Positions 8,430 to 20,024 of a DNA stretch of 64,000 nt are shown here, one piece after another. Every line of letters begins with the position of its first letter. The first letter of the stretch is position 1. Both the position numbers and the translations under genes were made by a program. A model generated the notes under the pieces. The model was not told the origin of the DNA, searched no databases, and saw only the letters and a list, made by a program, of their open reading frames with translations. Source of the DNA: Flaviflagellibacter sp963786225 (GTDB taxonomy: Bacteria; Pseudomonadota; Alphaproteobacteria; Rhizobiales; Methylopilaceae); the NCBI GenBank assembly GCA_963786225.1, contig CAWAYQ010000030.1, positions 12,264-76,263 of the forward strand, written 5' to 3'.

Positions 8430-9148
8430 GCGGTAGGGGCATCCGTCTTCGGATAGTTCAGGAAGTATCTCACCCCGACCGCGACGATCGGCGGCTGGGA
8501 CGCGTGCGGGCCGTCATATTCCAGATACGTGACGTCGTAGCCCGCAGCTTTCAGCTTTGCCGCGCTGGCCCGGCCGGCGGTTTCGACCGGCGTCTTTTCG
8601 TCCTTCGAGCCGTGGGCGATGAAGATGTAGGGCGCGCCTTCCTGATGGAGCGGCGCGAAGAAGCCCGCCGAGAAGGCGAGAATGTGCGTGACGAAGTCGC
8701 CGTTCGCGATGCCGTTCGACAGCGAATAGGAGCCGCCGTCCGAATGGCCGGCAAAGGCGAATTTGTCCGTGCTCAGCGTGTAACGCGCGGCGACCCAGGC
8801 GAAGGCGTTTTCCAGCCGCTCGCGGTCCGGTCCGTTGCCGGCGATGACGATGTCCCAGCTTGGCAGCAGGGATTGCGGGACGAGGAGAAGAAAGCCGTTT
8901 TTCTCCGCGTGCTCGCGCATGATCGGCAGAATGCGCTCGGCGCTGCCGCCTCCGCCGTGGAACAGGCACATGAAGGGCGTCGGCACAGCCGGGTCCACGC
9001 CCTCCGGCACGAGGAGATAATAGTCGCGCTCTTCATACAGGCCCGTTTTGTGAAGGCCTGGAGGAAGCGGCGGCTCCGACGGGGCGGCGGGCCTGAACGA
9101 GATGCGGCCGGAAAGCGAAAGGTCCATCCGCGCTCCATATAGTCTCAT
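8426..9148 (-). CDS. alpha/beta hydrolase, PHB-depolymerase/feruloyl-esterase-like
   Basis: A 240-residue alpha/beta hydrolase without a signal peptide. The oxyanion HGGGG motif is at residues 64-68, the nucleophile Ser136 sits in GHSDGGS, and the likely acid and base are Asp183 (HGSKDEKTP) and His215 (DGPHAS). The order matches the esterase/PHB depolymerase (LpqC-like) and phospholipase/carboxylesterase families. An internal ATG at 9127 (MDLSLSG) is an equally good start. The substrate is unknown. Its stop overlaps the stop of the convergent cytochrome gene, so no terminator separates them. Confidence 0.8.
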   Translation of the reverse strand: MRLYGARMDLSLSGRISFRPAAPSEPPLPPGLHKTGLYEERDYYLLVPEGVDPAVPTPFMCLFHGGGGSAERILPIMREHAEKNGFLLLVPQSLLPSWDIVIAGNGPDRERLENAFAWVAARYTLSTDKFAFAGHSDGGSYSLSNGIANGDFVTHILAFSAGFFAPLHQEGAPYIFIAHGSKDEKTPVETAGRASAAKLKAAGYDVTYLEYDGPHASQPPIVAVGVRYFLNYPKTDAPTA

Positions 9149-9281
9149 GCGGGCCGGTCAAGACGCACGATTGCCTCCGGATGAGGGCCGGCCGCTTAAA
9201 CCTTGATCCAAAAGGAAAGCTCGACGCAAAAAAGACTTAAATCCCCCTCAGCAAACCGCATTCGCCTTAGGAGAATTATCC

Positions 9282-9560
9282 ATGTTTCGTTCGCTGATCG
9301 TCGCGGCCATTCTGGTCGTCCCCGGTGCCGCCCTTGCCGACAAGGCCGACGCCGACGCCTGCGCCGCCCGCATCTCTCCGCAGGGCAAAATCATCTATCG
9401 TTCGGTGGTGGGTTCCGTTCAGCGTGGCTCGACCCTCGAAGACGCCGTGCGCAGGGTACTGCAGCCGAAGGTCGATAGCGGCCGGATGTCCGAAGCCGAT
9501 GCCCGCAAATACGGCCGCGAAGCCGGCAATTGCGCGCGCCTCGTGCACCGCAAGGCCTGA
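9282..9560 (+). CDS. small secreted protein of unknown function
   Basis: The 92-residue product has a clear Sec signal peptide (MFRSLIVAAILVVPGAALA, cleavage after residue 19) and a short mature part with two cysteines (in DACAAR and GNCARL) that could form a disulfide, and the segment GSTLEDAVRRVL. GGAG lies about 10 bases before the ATG. Similar small periplasmic proteins occur in rhizobia without known function. It ends directly before the convergent stop of the Bug-type gene at 9561. Confidence 0.6.
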   Translation: MFRSLIVAAILVVPGAALADKADADACAARISPQGKIIYRSVVGSVQRGSTLEDAVRRVLQPKVDSGRMSEADARKYGREAGNCARLVHRKA

Positions 9561-10541
9561 TTACCGCAGCTGAAAGAGGGCCGTGCTCCACCTCTTGATC
9601 TCGTCATCGACGAGACGGGCCAGAGCCTCCGGCGAACTGTCCCGGGCATCCGGGATGTCCGCCCCGATATCGTGAAGCCGCGCCCGGCAGTTGGGCGTGG
9701 CCAGCGCCTCGATCAGCGCGCTGTTGAGCGTCGCGATCTCCGCGTCCGACGTTGAGCTTTTGACAAACAGGGCGCTCCATGCGTCCAGACGCAGCGCTGG
9801 AAAGCCGCTCTCTTCGCTTGTCGGTACATCCCGCAGGATGTTGGACCTTTTGCCGCTCGTGACGGCCAAAGCCGTTACCTGTCCCGCGGCGATCAGGGGT
9901 GTGACGTTCACGACCTGATCGAGCAGAATATCGACTCTGCCGGCCGCGAGTTCCGCCAGTGCGGCGGTGATTCCGTTGTAGGATACGAGAGTCGGATTGC
10001 CTTGAAGAACCGAGGCAAGGAGGACGGCGGCTGCGTGCGATACCGTTCCCAAGCCGGCGTGCCCGAGGCGCACCGTCGGGCCGCGCGCCCGCATATAGGC
10101 CGCAAGCGATTTTAAATCCTTGACGCCGAGAGTGTTACGCACGGTCACGACCACGGGAGTTCCGGCGGCGAGACCAACGGGTTTAAAATCCGCGACCGGG
10201 TCATAGCCCAACTCGCTGTTCATGGCGGGGGCGGCGCCGTGGGTTCCCATATGCCCCATCAGCAACGTATGGCCGTCCGACGCTTCCTTCAGAAACTGCA
10301 GGACACCCGAGCGTCCGCCACCGCCGCCACCGCCGATATTGTCGACGTAAACAGGCCGGTTCAGGATGATCGACATCTCGTCGGCGATGATGCGCGCGAT
10401 CGTGTCGGTCGGTCCGCCGGCTGAAAACGGGACCACGATGCGCACCGCGCGCTCGGGCATCCATGGGGTTTGCGCGACGGCGCCCCCGATGGCGAAGATC
10501 GCCATGAAAGCTGCCGTCAGATGTGCGGCCCGCAATCTCAC
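9561..10541 (-). CDS. Bug/TctC-family periplasmic solute-binding protein
   Basis: The start is GTG at 10541, overlapping the stop of the GGDEF-EAL gene as GTGA; the product is 326 residues. A signal peptide ends near GGAVAQ. The mature protein begins with the family signature RAVRIVVPFSAGGPTDTIAR and contains the YVDNIGGGGGGGR loop and LGHAGLGTVSH, typical of Bug proteins, the receptors of tripartite tricarboxylate transporters. No TctA or TctB membrane genes are nearby, so it is either an orphan receptor or a sensing protein. Coupled translation with a cyclic di-GMP enzyme suggests ligand sensing (inference). Confidence 0.85.
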   Translation of the reverse strand: MRLRAAHLTAAFMAIFAIGGAVAQTPWMPERAVRIVVPFSAGGPTDTIARIIADEMSIILNRPVYVDNIGGGGGGGRSGVLQFLKEASDGHTLLMGHMGTHGAAPAMNSELGYDPVADFKPVGLAAGTPVVVTVRNTLGVKDLKSLAAYMRARGPTVRLGHAGLGTVSHAAAVLLASVLQGNPTLVSYNGITAALAELAAGRVDILLDQVVNVTPLIAAGQVTALAVTSGKRSNILRDVPTSEESGFPALRLDAWSALFVKSSTSDAEIATLNSALIEALATPNCRARLHDIGADIPDARDSSPEALARLVDDEIKRWSTALFQLR

Positions 10542-12864
10542 TTTGCCACCATCGCCAGCACAGGCGGGCTCTCGAAATGCATATGGCGCACGAAGTTCGG
10601 CACTCTGCTGCCGGGCATAGGCTTGGCGAACAAAAAGCCCTGGACCGAGGAACATCCCGCGCGCCTGAGAAAATCGAGCTGGTAGGGCCGTTCCACGCCT
10701 TCCGCCACAACCTCCATGTCCAGGCCCCGCGCCATGTCGATGACCGCCGTCACGATGCTCGCATCGGCGACGCTGCTCTCGACGTTGTGCGTAAAGCTGC
10801 GGTCGATCTTCAGCACGCGGATCGGAAACTGCTTCAGATGGGTCAGCGACGCATAGCCCGTTCCGAAATCGTCGAGCGCGATGCGCATGCCGGCCTGGTT
10901 CAGATGGCGCAGATTGGCTTGCACGCGGTCGACCGTCTTGCCGAACAGCACGCCCTCCGTCACCTCGATCTCCATCATCGCGGGTTCGATGCCGTGCATC
11001 TGCAGCGTGGATAGAATCTCGGCCGCGAAGTCGGGTTGGTTGAGTTCGGCGGCCGACGCATTGAAGGCGATCCGCCCGACGTCCAGTCCCTGTTCCTTCC
11101 AGCATGCCATGTCGGCAAGGATCCGACGCAGCATGCGGCGTCCGACGCCGGTCGCGAGTTCATGATTGTCGAACACCGAACCGAAGACGGCGGGCGTGAG
11201 TAGTCCGCGGGTAGGGTGCTGCCATCTTGCCAGCGCCTCGAAACCCAGGATCTCGCCGGTCTGGGTCGACAGCTGCGGTTGATAATAGGGCACGAACCGG
11301 TCGTCCTCGATGGCGGCGCGTACATCTTCGTGCAGCGCCATGAGCTGGACGACCTCGTCGTGCATCGCGTCTTCGAAGACGGCGAAGCCGTTGCGGCCCC
11401 GGCTCTTGGCGGCATAAAGCGCGATGTCGGCGTTCTTGGTCAGCCCGGCCGCTGTCCGCTCGTGGTCCGGAAACGCCGTAATGCCGATGCTTGCAGCGGT
11501 CTGTACGGTCTTGCCGTCATAAGCGAAGGGCGGCCGCAACTCGCCGAGAATGCGCTCCGCAACGGCAATACCGGCCGAGATCGGGCCCGGGATCGCGATC
11601 GCGAATTCATCGCCCCCAAACCGCGCAATCGTGCCGGGTCCCGGCAGCAGCCGCAGGCGTCTTCCGATCTCGCACAGCAGGGCATCCCCCGCGCCGTGGC
11701 CGAGCGTGTCGTTGATGTTCTTGAATTCGTCGAGATCGATCAGCAGGAGGCATAACGGTTTGCCGTTCGCGGCGCCGTACTCCACGTTCCTTTCGAGATC
11801 GCGCTGGAAATAGGCGCGGTTTGTAAGCCCGGTCAGCGCATCGTGGCTCGCGGCATGCCTCAGTTCGCGCTCCATCGCCTCGCGCCGCGCCATGGTTCGC
11901 GCCAGGAGCTCGCCGGAGATCACGAGAATGAGAATTACGATCCCCACAATGGCCGCGCCCCGGAAGGCCTCGGTGCGCCAGGCTGCGAGCACGTCCTCTT
12001 TCGCCAGTCCGGCGGTGACGACAAGCGGCAGTTCGCCCAGACGTTGATATGCGAAGATGCGGACGGTGCCGTCAGAAACGGAGGCGGTTTCGTAAGATGC
12101 CCGAACTGCGGAGCGGCAGCCATTTGCGGAACAGGTCGCCCCTGGAAATGTCCCGGCCGAGCATTTCCGGCCTGAACGGATGGCGCTGGATCATCGATCC
12201 CGTCGGAACGCAGAAGAGTGATCGATCCGCTGGGCTCCCATATCGATCGTTCTGTAGAAATGTCTGCAGATAATCGAGATTGAGGAGGGCAAGAACGACG
12301 CGGCCGGGCACGCCTTCGCGCCCGCTCAGCCGGCGGCTGATCGCGACCGCCCAGGATTCGCTCGCTTTGTCGAAATAGGGTGTACCGACATGAAGACCCA
12401 GATAGCGGTTGACCGCGTGCGCCTGCAGGGCCTCGACATTGGCGTCCTGGCCGACAGGTTTCATGCGGACGAATTCAAACAGCGGCCGTTCGATGCCCGG
12501 ATCGAGCAGCCTCACCGCAAGCACATGCGGAAGGTCGCGTGCGAGCTGCGCCAGATTGGCGGTCAGCGCCGAGCGTTTCACGGGATCGTCGGCGCGGGGC
12601 CCCAGATCTCGCGACAGAAGCTGGAGCAGCATGTCGATGGAACTGATGGTGCGTTCGGTATGCTGGGTCAGAACGCCCACGAGATTTGACGTCGCCGCAC
12701 GGGCCTGGTCGAGCGCGCGCGTCGCGCGTCTGCCAGACAAACAGGCAGCCAACGCCGATCAATCCCGCGCACGCAATCGCTGTGCAGGTTCGGACGATGC
12801 GCGCGATCGAGAAAAACTGGCTTTCCCGATCGCCGTTTGATGCGTGCTTGGGGTGTTGGCTCAT
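10538..12864 (-). CDS. membrane sensor with dCache-like domain, GGDEF and EAL domains (frameshifted)
   Basis: The gene spans three frames. The N-terminus (from 12864) carries one membrane helix (TCTAIACAGLIGVGCLFVW); after a shift near 12715 comes a periplasmic Cache-like sensory region (residues about 55-260, with HTERTISSIDMLLQLLSRD); after a second shift near 12095 follow the second helix (VGIVILILVISGELLA) and the catalytic part. The GGDEF active site is intact (RFGGDEFAI), as are EAL-domain signatures (FEALARW, EVTEG, DDFGTGYAS, EGVE). Such proteins make or break cyclic di-GMP in response to an extracellular signal. The shifts look like sequence errors because all domains are well conserved. 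The stop overlaps the GTG of the Bug gene. Confidence 0.85.
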
Positions 12865-12955
12865 TCTTGCGGATAGCGCCGGAGTGGTTTCCAGGCATCC
12901 TGCGATTGAATCGTTTATGCGCCATGAAGGCGCATATCACATACGTAATTATGTA

Positions 12956-13243
12956 CTATTCCAAAGTCGCGGGATCGAAAGGGTCCGAGTTCGGGTGGCT
13001 CGGCACTTTGCCGTCGCGCCACATCTCGTCGTGGACGCGCGTGCCGTCGTCGCTGAGGCGATAGATGTCCTCGTCGCGGTCGTTGCGGCCGCGCTTTTCC
13101 AGGAGGCCCGAACTCACCAGAGCCGTCACGGCGGCGGGCCCGATCTCCGGCCAGTGCGAGGCCGGGGCTTCGAGATCGTGGGAGCGGGCGAAACGGTCGA
13201 GCGCCCGGCGCTGGGCGTTGTTGAGATCGCGATAGGTCAGCAT
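12956..13243 (-). CDS. small hypothetical protein, last gene of the urease operon
   Basis: The product from ATG 13243 is 95 residues; a TTG at 13285 could extend it by 14. No membrane segments. The middle (PAAVTALVSSGLLEKRG..., then IYRLSDDG) looks like the recognition part of a small winged-helix domain, with a polar tail DPFDPATLE. It follows ureG closely (gap about 55 bases) and shares its strand, so it probably belongs to the urea operon. I do not recognise the family. Confidence 0.5.
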   Translation of the reverse strand: MLTYRDLNNAQRRALDRFARSHDLEAPASHWPEIGPAAVTALVSSGLLEKRGRNDRDEDIYRLSDDGTRVHDEMWRDGKVPSHPNSDPFDPATLE

Positions 13244-13297
13244 GAGCGCGAGATAGGCCGGAACGGCGTGCCGCGCCAGTCCCAAGCAGGCTTGGCC

Positions 13298-13921
<624 letters not shown>

Positions 13922-13937
13922 GATCGAACCTTTGTTC

Positions 13938-14028
13938 TCCCTCTCCCCAGCGGGGAGAGGGTCGGGGTGAGGGGGCAGAAAAGAGGCCGTAACCCCTCAC
14001 CTGGCCGCCGCTCCGCGGCAGAGCCATT
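13938..14028. repeat. palindromic intergenic repeat, family 1 (CCTCTCCCC/GGGGAGAGG)
   Basis: CCCTCTCCCC-AG-CGGGGAGAGGG forms a hairpin at about 13939-13961, followed by GTCGGGGTGAGGG and a partner arm CCCCTCACCTGG. The same modules occur at 22800-22915, 28973-29152 and 57058-57213. It sits in the ureF-ureG gap. Confidence 0.8.
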
Positions 14029-14033
14029 GTACC

Positions 14034-14696
14034 TCATGATCTGAACAGCCTTGTGTACTGGGTTTCGTGACGGAACGAGCCGAGATCGGCGCGGAAGGTT
14101 GCGCTGCCGATATCGTCGAGGGTGAGGGTTTCGGCCTCATCGGCGATGGCCTGCACCAAAGGCGTCAGCGCCGTGATGGTGCGCATGCCGGCGGTCTGGC
14201 CGATCGGCGCGGAGCGGATCGCGGCCGAGACGAGGTTCTGCGCGAAGGCCAGGACAAAGGCGGGCAGGGTGGCCGCAAGCGGAACCCCATGCGCCGAAGC
14301 GGCGAGTCCCAGCGCGATCGGATAGGCGATTTCGGTTATGCCGTCCGCCGCTTTCGCGAGATCCGGATGCGGCCACGCCGCCAGCGCCGCGTCGAGGAAG
14401 CTGCGGCCCTGCTGCGCGGTTTCGAGCCGGAGTTCCTGCGACGGGGCAAGCGCGAGCGCGAGTTCGTTGACGGCGGCGAGGGCCGCGCGGTCGTGGAGGG
14501 AACGATGAGCGTGGGCGAGCAGAATGGCGTCGTTACGGCCCGCGCCGTGGGTAAGCGTGTCGGTCAGCCAGGCAAGCAGGCTCGCTTCATCCGTGACGTC
14601 GCCGTCTTCCGCCGCCCATTCGAGACCGTGCGAATAGGCGTAGGCGCCGACCGGAAAGCCGGGCGAGAGCCAGGCGAAGAGGGGGAGGTGGGTCAA
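14034..14696 (-). CDS. ureF: urease accessory protein UreF
   Basis: The 220-residue protein is helical and full length. It begins with the conserved LFAWLSPGFPVGAYAYSHGLE stretch that defines UreF and contains the HGVPLAATLPAFVLAFAQNLVSAAIR helix pair. UreF joins UreD on apo-urease and activates the UreG GTPase cycle. The annotated overlap with ureE disappears once the ureE frameshift is corrected (see ureE), leaving a gap filled by a palindromic repeat. Confidence 0.95.
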   Translation of the reverse strand: MTHLPLFAWLSPGFPVGAYAYSHGLEWAAEDGDVTDEASLLAWLTDTLTHGAGRNDAILLAHAHRSLHDRAALAAVNELALALAPSQELRLETAQQGRSFLDAALAAWPHPDLAKAADGITEIAYPIALGLAASAHGVPLAATLPAFVLAFAQNLVSAAIRSAPIGQTAGMRTITALTPLVQAIADEAETLTLDDIGSATFRADLGSFRHETQYTRLFRS

Positions 14697-14705
14697 GCGG
14701 GTCCT

Positions 14706-14795
14706 CCACCGTCATGCCCGGGCTTGTCCCGGGCATCCAGGAGCCACAGAACACGCCGCTTCTGGATTGCCGGGACAAGCCCGGCAACGACGGAG
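14706..14795. repeat. palindromic intergenic repeat, family 2
   Basis: Two hairpins, GCCCGGGCTTGTCCCGGGC near 14717-14735 and TGCCGGGACAAGCCCGGCA near 14768-14786, face each other across a short spacer in the ureE-ureF gap. This is the minimal-hairpin type widespread in rhizobia. Because it has an open frame, it produces an artificial C-terminus when the ureE frame is read through it. Confidence 0.8.
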
Positions 14796-15346
14796 TTAAT
14801 GCTCATGCCCGCAACCGCAGGCGTCGCCGTGCTCATGATCATGATGCGCATGTTCACCCCGTGATCATGCCCATGCTCGTGACCCGCATGATCGTGCTTC
14901 GGCGCCGCGTCATGCTCGTGATACGCCCCGCGCTCCGGGCGGAACGGACGCTTCACCGGCTCCGCCTTGGCGCCAAGACCGCGCACCATGTCGACGAGCA
15001 CGTGATCCGGCGCGATGTAGAGCGCGTCCTTCGTCAGCTCGGCCGGAACATGGCGGTTGCCGAGATGCCAGGCGAGCTTCATCAGGCGCAGCGGATTTTC
15101 CGCCGTGATCTCGATCAGGTCTTCGGGTTTGGCTGCGATCTTCACCAGCCGGCCGTCGTCGAGCTTCACCGCGTCGCCGTCTTCCAGAACGGAGGCCGCG
15201 CCGAGATCCAGCAGGAATTCGAGCCCGCCATCGGCCTTCATCGCCATGCGGCGGCGGTGGCGGTCCTGATGGTCGAGCGTGATCGTGTCGGCGATGTCGC
15301 CGGGCCTTACGGCCAGCTTGCGGACGATGAGTATAGCGCGGTTCAT
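14796..15346 (-). CDS. ureE: urease accessory protein UreE, nickel chaperone (frameshift near C-terminus)
   Basis: Start ATG 15346. The N-terminal UreE domain (MNRAILIVRKLAV, then DHQDRHRRRMAMKADGG) and the central metal-binding domain (LMKLAWHLGNRHVPAEL, with IAPDHVLVDMVRGLGA) are intact. A histidine-rich tail begins at HEHD. In the straight frame the reading passes into the downstream repeat; adding one G to the run at about 14857-14860 restores a tail rich in His with a CGC motif (HAHHDHEHGDACGCGHEH) and a TAA at 14796-14798. The corrected product is about 183 residues and would bind several nickel ions. It delivers nickel to UreG. The start overlaps the DUF6314 stop by four bases. Confidence 0.85.
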
Positions 15347-15849
15347 GCGGCGATTTCCGGATGGGTGCGGCGGGTATAGGCCGTCGTTGCGGTGTAGTTC
15401 TTGTTCGGCCCGGTGACATGGTGGCGGATCGTGAACCTGCCGTCCGGAGCGAAGGCGTAGAAGCTCACATAGATGTCGTCGCGGCAAGAATGCGACGCCG
15501 AACCGGTCAGCAGGCCGTCGGCCTGTTCGCTGAGCACGATTTTGTGGAACAGACGTCGCGGCTCGGTATCGAACCAGACGGCAAACCCGTCCGTCAGCGG
15601 CTCGAACAGATAGGACTGCCGGGCGGCGAAACTGCCGCCGGCGAACGTCAGCGCACCCTGTTCCGCATAAGCGAGCCACCCCCCGTCGCGACGCGAAAAA
15701 TGCGCGGTCCCGTCGAGTGCGCCCTCCGGCTCGATGACGCGGGCGATGTGCCACGAGCCGGTGAGTTCGCGGAACAGGCAATCCCGCGCAGGAGTGCGAA
15801 GCATCGCCCGCGGTGCACGTGCGGTCATTGTGGGCTGCGACGGCTTCAT
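15343..15849 (-). CDS. DUF6314 family protein
   Basis: The conserved part reads LTGSWHIARVIEP, then GTAHFSR, YAEQGAL, LFHKIVLSE, SHSCRDDIYVSFYAF and VTGPNKNYTATTAYTRR, the pattern of the DUF6314 family (small lipocalin-like beta proteins of about 140 residues). Possible starts are ATG 15849, 15828 or 15804; none has a clear ribosome site. It is packed between dps (gap 4 bases) and ureE (overlap 4 bases), so it is co-transcribed with urease genes. Its function is unknown. Confidence 0.7.
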   Translation of the reverse strand: MKPSQPTMTARAPRAMLRTPARDCLFRELTGSWHIARVIEPEGALDGTAHFSRRDGGWLAYAEQGALTFAGGSFAARQSYLFEPLTDGFAVWFDTEPRRLFHKIVLSEQADGLLTGSASHSCRDDIYVSFYAFAPDGRFTIRHHVTGPNKNYTATTAYTRRTHPEIAA

Positions 15850-15853
15850 CGGA

Positions 15854-16384
15854 TCAGGAGCGGTTGTCGCCGCGGATCTGATTGGTTTCGAACAGGAACC
15901 ACAGCCGCTTTTCAGCCTCGTCGATATAGTTCTCGAGCAGGCTGGCGGTAGCGACATCCTTTTTGTCGTCGCAGACGTCGTGCGCTTTCCGCATGGATTC
16001 AACCATGGACTTGTTGTCGGCGATGAGCTCCTCGAACATCTCCTGCGGCGTCAGGAACTCGCCTTCGCTCTCGCGCAGGGTCGCGAGTTTCAGAATTTCG
16101 GCAAAGGAATGAACGGTCAGCGCGCCGAGCTTGCGCACGCGCTCGGCCAGGGGATCCACGGTGTCGAAGATTGCCTCGCCCTGCTCATCGAGCAGGAGGT
16201 GATAATCGCGGAAATGCTTGCCGCTCATGTGCCAATGGAAATTCTTGGTCTTGAGGTAAAGCACGAAGGTGTCGGCGATGAGCGGGTTGATCACCTTGGC
16301 GATGGCGTTCACCGCGCTGTCGGGCAGGTCGGTCGAGGTCGCGAGAGGCGCCGCCTTGGATTTGCGGGCGAGGGTAGTGGCCAT
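15854..16384 (-). CDS. dps: Dps-like ferritin, DNA-binding protein from starved cells
   Basis: The start was set at ATG 16384, which has GGAG eight bases upstream; the longer frame is spurious. The 176-residue product has a lysine/alanine-rich N-terminal tail (MATTLARKSKAAP) followed by a four-helix Dps/ferritin domain. The ferroxidase signature is visible as NFHWHMSGKHFRDYHLLLDEQGEAIFD is split over residues 49-75 (His50, His52, Asp61 and Glu70 region). Dps proteins store iron, detoxify peroxide and coat DNA. Finding dps between ureC and DUF6314 inside the urease operon is unusual. Confidence 0.9.
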   Translation of the reverse strand: MATTLARKSKAAPLATSTDLPDSAVNAIAKVINPLIADTFVLYLKTKNFHWHMSGKHFRDYHLLLDEQGEAIFDTVDPLAERVRKLGALTVHSFAEILKLATLRESEGEFLTPQEMFEELIADNKSMVESMRKAHDVCDDKKDVATASLLENYIDEAEKRLWFLFETNQIRGDNRS

Positions 16385-16455
16385 GGGATTTACTCCGGAA
16401 AGTGATGCCTTTGAAACGCTCCGGCGCCTGGAAAGGTTCAGCCGCTGCATTCCAC

Positions 16456-18183
<1,728 letters not shown>

Positions 18184-18190
18184 CGAAACC

Positions 18191-18547
18191 TCAGGCGGCG
18201 GCGCCGTCGACTTTGTGGGGAGTGAGGGCATCGGGATCGACGCCGTCGAGGCAGCGGACATTGATGGCGGCGGTGGGAGTGCCGTCCGGCATCTTGCCGC
18301 GCGCGAAGCTCTGGATGCCGCAGATTTTGCAGAACAGATGCGAGATCTGCTGCTTGTTGAACAGATATTCGGTGAGCTGATCCTCGCCCTTCAGCAGCGT
18401 GAAGGCAGTCGCGGGCGAAAACGCCAGGATCGAGCCGAGTTTGCCGCAGCGCGAGCAATTGCAAGTGATCGTCTTGTCGAGATCGGCATCGACTTCGTAG
18501 CGCACGGCGCCGCACTGGCAGCCGCCGGAATAATGTTGAATGCCCAT
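18191..18547 (-). CDS. GFA/CENP-V family zinc protein
   Basis: A 118-residue protein with the GFA-domain zinc sites: CQCG near the N-terminus, CNCSRCGK about residue 29, and CKICG about residue 73, with SHLFCKICGIQSFAR typical of the family. The founding member was described as a glutathione-dependent formaldehyde-activating enzyme, but many members have unknown activity. It sits between the ureAB fusion (3 bases) and ureC (8 bases), so it is part of the urease operon. Its role there is unknown. Confidence 0.85.
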   Translation of the reverse strand: MGIQHYSGGCQCGAVRYEVDADLDKTITCNCSRCGKLGSILAFSPATAFTLLKGEDQLTEYLFNKQQISHLFCKICGIQSFARGKMPDGTPTAAINVRCLDGVDPDALTPHKVDGAAA

Positions 18548-18549
18548 AT

Positions 18550-19170
<621 letters not shown>

Positions 19171-19184
19171 AGCGTAAGTCCTTC

Positions 19185-20024
19185 TTATGAATGCCAGACG
19201 CGGGGCAGGGGTGTGCCCCGGAAACGGGTGAGGAAGTCTATCGCGGCGCCGCGCAGCGCGGCAATGTCCGGAGCCAGAAATCGCACGGCGAGAAGCCCGT
19301 TCCAAGCGCTTGCGGCAGCGCAGGGGGCGTGTTCGAGACATGCGCGCGCTTCGTCGATGCGCGCGTCGGCGTCGGGCGCGATGTAAAGAAGGGTTGCGAG
19401 CGCCCGCGCGCCTTTGGCGACGGTCGGGCGCTTCATCAGTTCGGAGATCGGGCCGTCGAGGCGCAGCGTGTCGGCATAGACGAGGCGTCCGTCGCGGCTG
19501 ATGCGCCAGCGGTCTTCGAACAGGCCCCGTTCGATTTCCTCACCCTTGGCCACGCGGCCGAACACGACAGCCTCGAACATCATGAGTTTCGCATCGCCGG
19601 AAAGTTCGGCGGTGAGGCGGCGCCGCAGGCGCGCATGATTGTAGAGGATGGTTTCCTGCGGCAGCCAGGCGAGGGTCGCGCCGTCCTCGACCCGAAGTTC
19701 GACATCCACGGCGGAGATCGGGCCGTCCGAACGGTAGCAGCGCTCGGCGGCAGGCGTCGTCATCACGAGATTGGAACCCGCACCGGCCTTCACCGCCACG
19801 TCGAAACGATCGCCGCAGGCGATGCCGCCGCCGGTGTTCATCATCACGGCTTCGAGTGTCGTTCCCGCGACGTTCGGCAACCGGACGCGCGAAGGTCCGC
19901 TCTCGGCGATCCGCACCAGACGGGTGTCGGATCCGGAAAGCGCGACCTCAAAGGAAATTTGGCCATGCGAACGCTGACGCCGCGGCGCGCCATGGGCTTC
20001 AGAAGACCAGGCGGTTGCGTACAT
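19185..20024 (-). CDS. ureD: urease accessory protein UreD
   Basis: Start ATG 20024 gives 279 residues. Conserved UreD features are present: VMMNTGGGIACGDRFDV, AERCYRSDG, LAWLPQETILYNHARLRRR and MMFEAVVFGRVAKGEE. UreD (UreH) docks on apo-urease and forms a tunnel for nickel with UreF and UreG. The gene overlaps the 3' end of urtE by 26 bases, which joins the transport and enzyme halves in one transcript. Confidence 0.93.
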   Translation of the reverse strand: MYATAWSSEAHGAPRRQRSHGQISFEVALSGSDTRLVRIAESGPSRVRLPNVAGTTLEAVMMNTGGGIACGDRFDVAVKAGAGSNLVMTTPAAERCYRSDGPISAVDVELRVEDGATLAWLPQETILYNHARLRRRLTAELSGDAKLMMFEAVVFGRVAKGEEIERGLFEDRWRISRDGRLVYADTLRLDGPISELMKRPTVAKGARALATLLYIAPDADARIDEARACLEHAPCAAASAWNGLLAVRFLAPDIAALRGAAIDFLTRFRGTPLPRVWHS

